Shown: in pieces, positions 6,090 to 6,623 of the stretch | Position numbering within the stretch: the stretch's first letter is position 1 | Layout of the letters: each line of letters opens with the position of its first letter | Assembly (NCBI GenBank): GCA_902465425.1 | Contig: CABQNA010000088.1 | Span: 1-6,623, forward strand | Direction: 5' to 3' | Source of the DNA: an uncultured Collinsella sp. | GTDB lineage: Bacteria > Actinomycetota > Coriobacteriia > Coriobacteriales > Coriobacteriaceae | DNA: 6,623 nucleotides | The notes under the pieces: generated by a model | Seen by the model: the letters and a program-made list of their open reading frames with translations, nothing else | Databases searched by the model: none | Told to the model about the DNA's origin: nothing | Position numbers and translations under genes: made by a program

Positions 6090-6623
6090 ATGACTGTTAC
6101 GTTCGAAGGTTACGAGCGCCGCGCTGACAAGATCAACAAGTGCCTCGCCGACAACGGCATCGCCTCCCTCGAGGAAGCTCTGCAGATCTGCACCGACAAG
6201 GGCTTCAACCCGCGTGAGATCGTCAACAACACCCAGTCCATCGCCTTCCAGAACGCCGAGTGGGCCTACACCCTCGGCTGCGCTCTCGCTGTCAAGCGTG
6301 GCGCCAAGACCGCTTCTGAGGCTGCCGCCATCATCGGCGAGGGCATCCAGGCCTTCACCGTTCCCGGCTCCGTCGCCGAGGACCGCAAGGTCGGTCTGGG
6401 CCACGGCAACCTGGGCGCTATGCTGCTCTCCGACGACACCGAGTGCTTCGCCTTCCTGGCCGGTCACGAGTCCTTCGCTGCCGCTGAGGGTGCTATCGGC
6501 CTGGCTCTGAACGCCAACAAGGCTCGCAAGAAGCCGCTGCGCGTCATCCTCAACGGTCTGGGCAAGGACGCCGCTCAGATCATCTCCCGCATCAACGGCT
6601 TCACCTACGTGAAGACCCAGTTC
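6090..6623 (+). CDS. GGGtGRT-family protein, N-terminal part (runs off the window)
   Basis: The visible 178 residues match, from memory, the GGGtGRT protein family, whose function is unknown and whose members are about 330 aa; the naming motif lies in the missing C-terminal half. Recognisable conserved stretches are VPGSVAEDRKVGLGHGNLG (91-109), FAFLAGHESFAAAEGAIG (120-137) and RVILNGLGKDAAQIISRING (151-170). Gly-rich loops such as GLGHGNLG suggest ligand binding, but no catalytic motif of a known enzyme class is evident. Four cysteines are visible (18, 34, 64, 119). There is no signal peptide or membrane segment, so it is probably cytoplasmic. The start ATG at 6090 has AGGGAGG at 6074-6080, 9 bases ahead. 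It lies 18 bases after the NifU-like gene, which suggests that the two products work together. Codon choice is strongly biased, as in well-expressed genes. Confidence 0.88.
   Translation, partial: MTVTFEGYERRADKINKCLADNGIASLEEALQICTDKGFNPREIVNNTQSIAFQNAEWAYTLGCALAVKRGAKTASEAAAIIGEGIQAFTVPGSVAEDRKVGLGHGNLGAMLLSDDTECFAFLAGHESFAAAEGAIGLALNANKARKKPLRVILNGLGKDAAQIISRINGFTYVKTQF

Noticed and set aside
5385..6467. 360-codon minus-strand open frame opposite the NifU-like and GGGtGRT genes
   Set aside because: It is Val/Leu/Gly/Asp-rich, as expected for the complement of biased codons, and has no domain or start signal; the plus-strand genes are strongly supported.
1..6623. CRISPR array
   Set aside because: No regularly spaced identical repeats are present; the CCGTT repeats are few, degenerate and irregularly spaced.

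Overview
The window looks like chromosomal DNA of a Coriobacteriia gut actinobacterium, most likely Collinsella or a close relative. The reasons are high GC with strongly C/G-ending codons, a SUF gene order ending in sufU, a SufB C-terminus of the actinobacterial 'SRSDT' type, and a NifU-like/GGGtGRT gene pair that I associate with Clostridia and Coriobacteriia. The genus is inferred from recalled similarity; no search was run.

Region 1 (1-3505, + strand) is the 3' part of a SUF iron-sulfur cluster operon: the end of sufB, then complete sufD, sufS and sufU. All junctions overlap (1, 4 and 8 bases), so the genes are probably translationally coupled. SufS takes sulfur from cysteine, SufU carries the persulfide, and SufB/SufD (with a SufC ATPase, presumably upstream of the window) assemble the cluster. 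A hairpin terminator follows sufU at 3539-3564, and directly after it lies a perfect 13-bp inverted repeat.

Region 2 (3506-5375) holds one minus-strand gene, a Y1/HUH transposase of the REP-associated (RAYT/IS200-like) type with a C-terminal helix-turn-helix, at 4160-4972. The flanks (about 650 and 400 bases) have no convincing gene. They contain several inverted repeats and a short degenerate repeat built around CCGTT, with copies on both sides of the transposase in the same orientation.

Region 3 (5376 to the end, + strand) is a second iron-sulfur-related operon: an IscU/NifU-like scaffold protein (231 aa) followed 18 bases later by the first 178 codons of a GGGtGRT-family protein of unknown function. 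The scaffold appears to lack about 13 residues from the usually conserved 'GKT..EAL' segment right after its GCSG motif. The pair may be a separate, poorly described Fe-S or metal-related system beside SUF, and is the best candidate here for undescribed biology.
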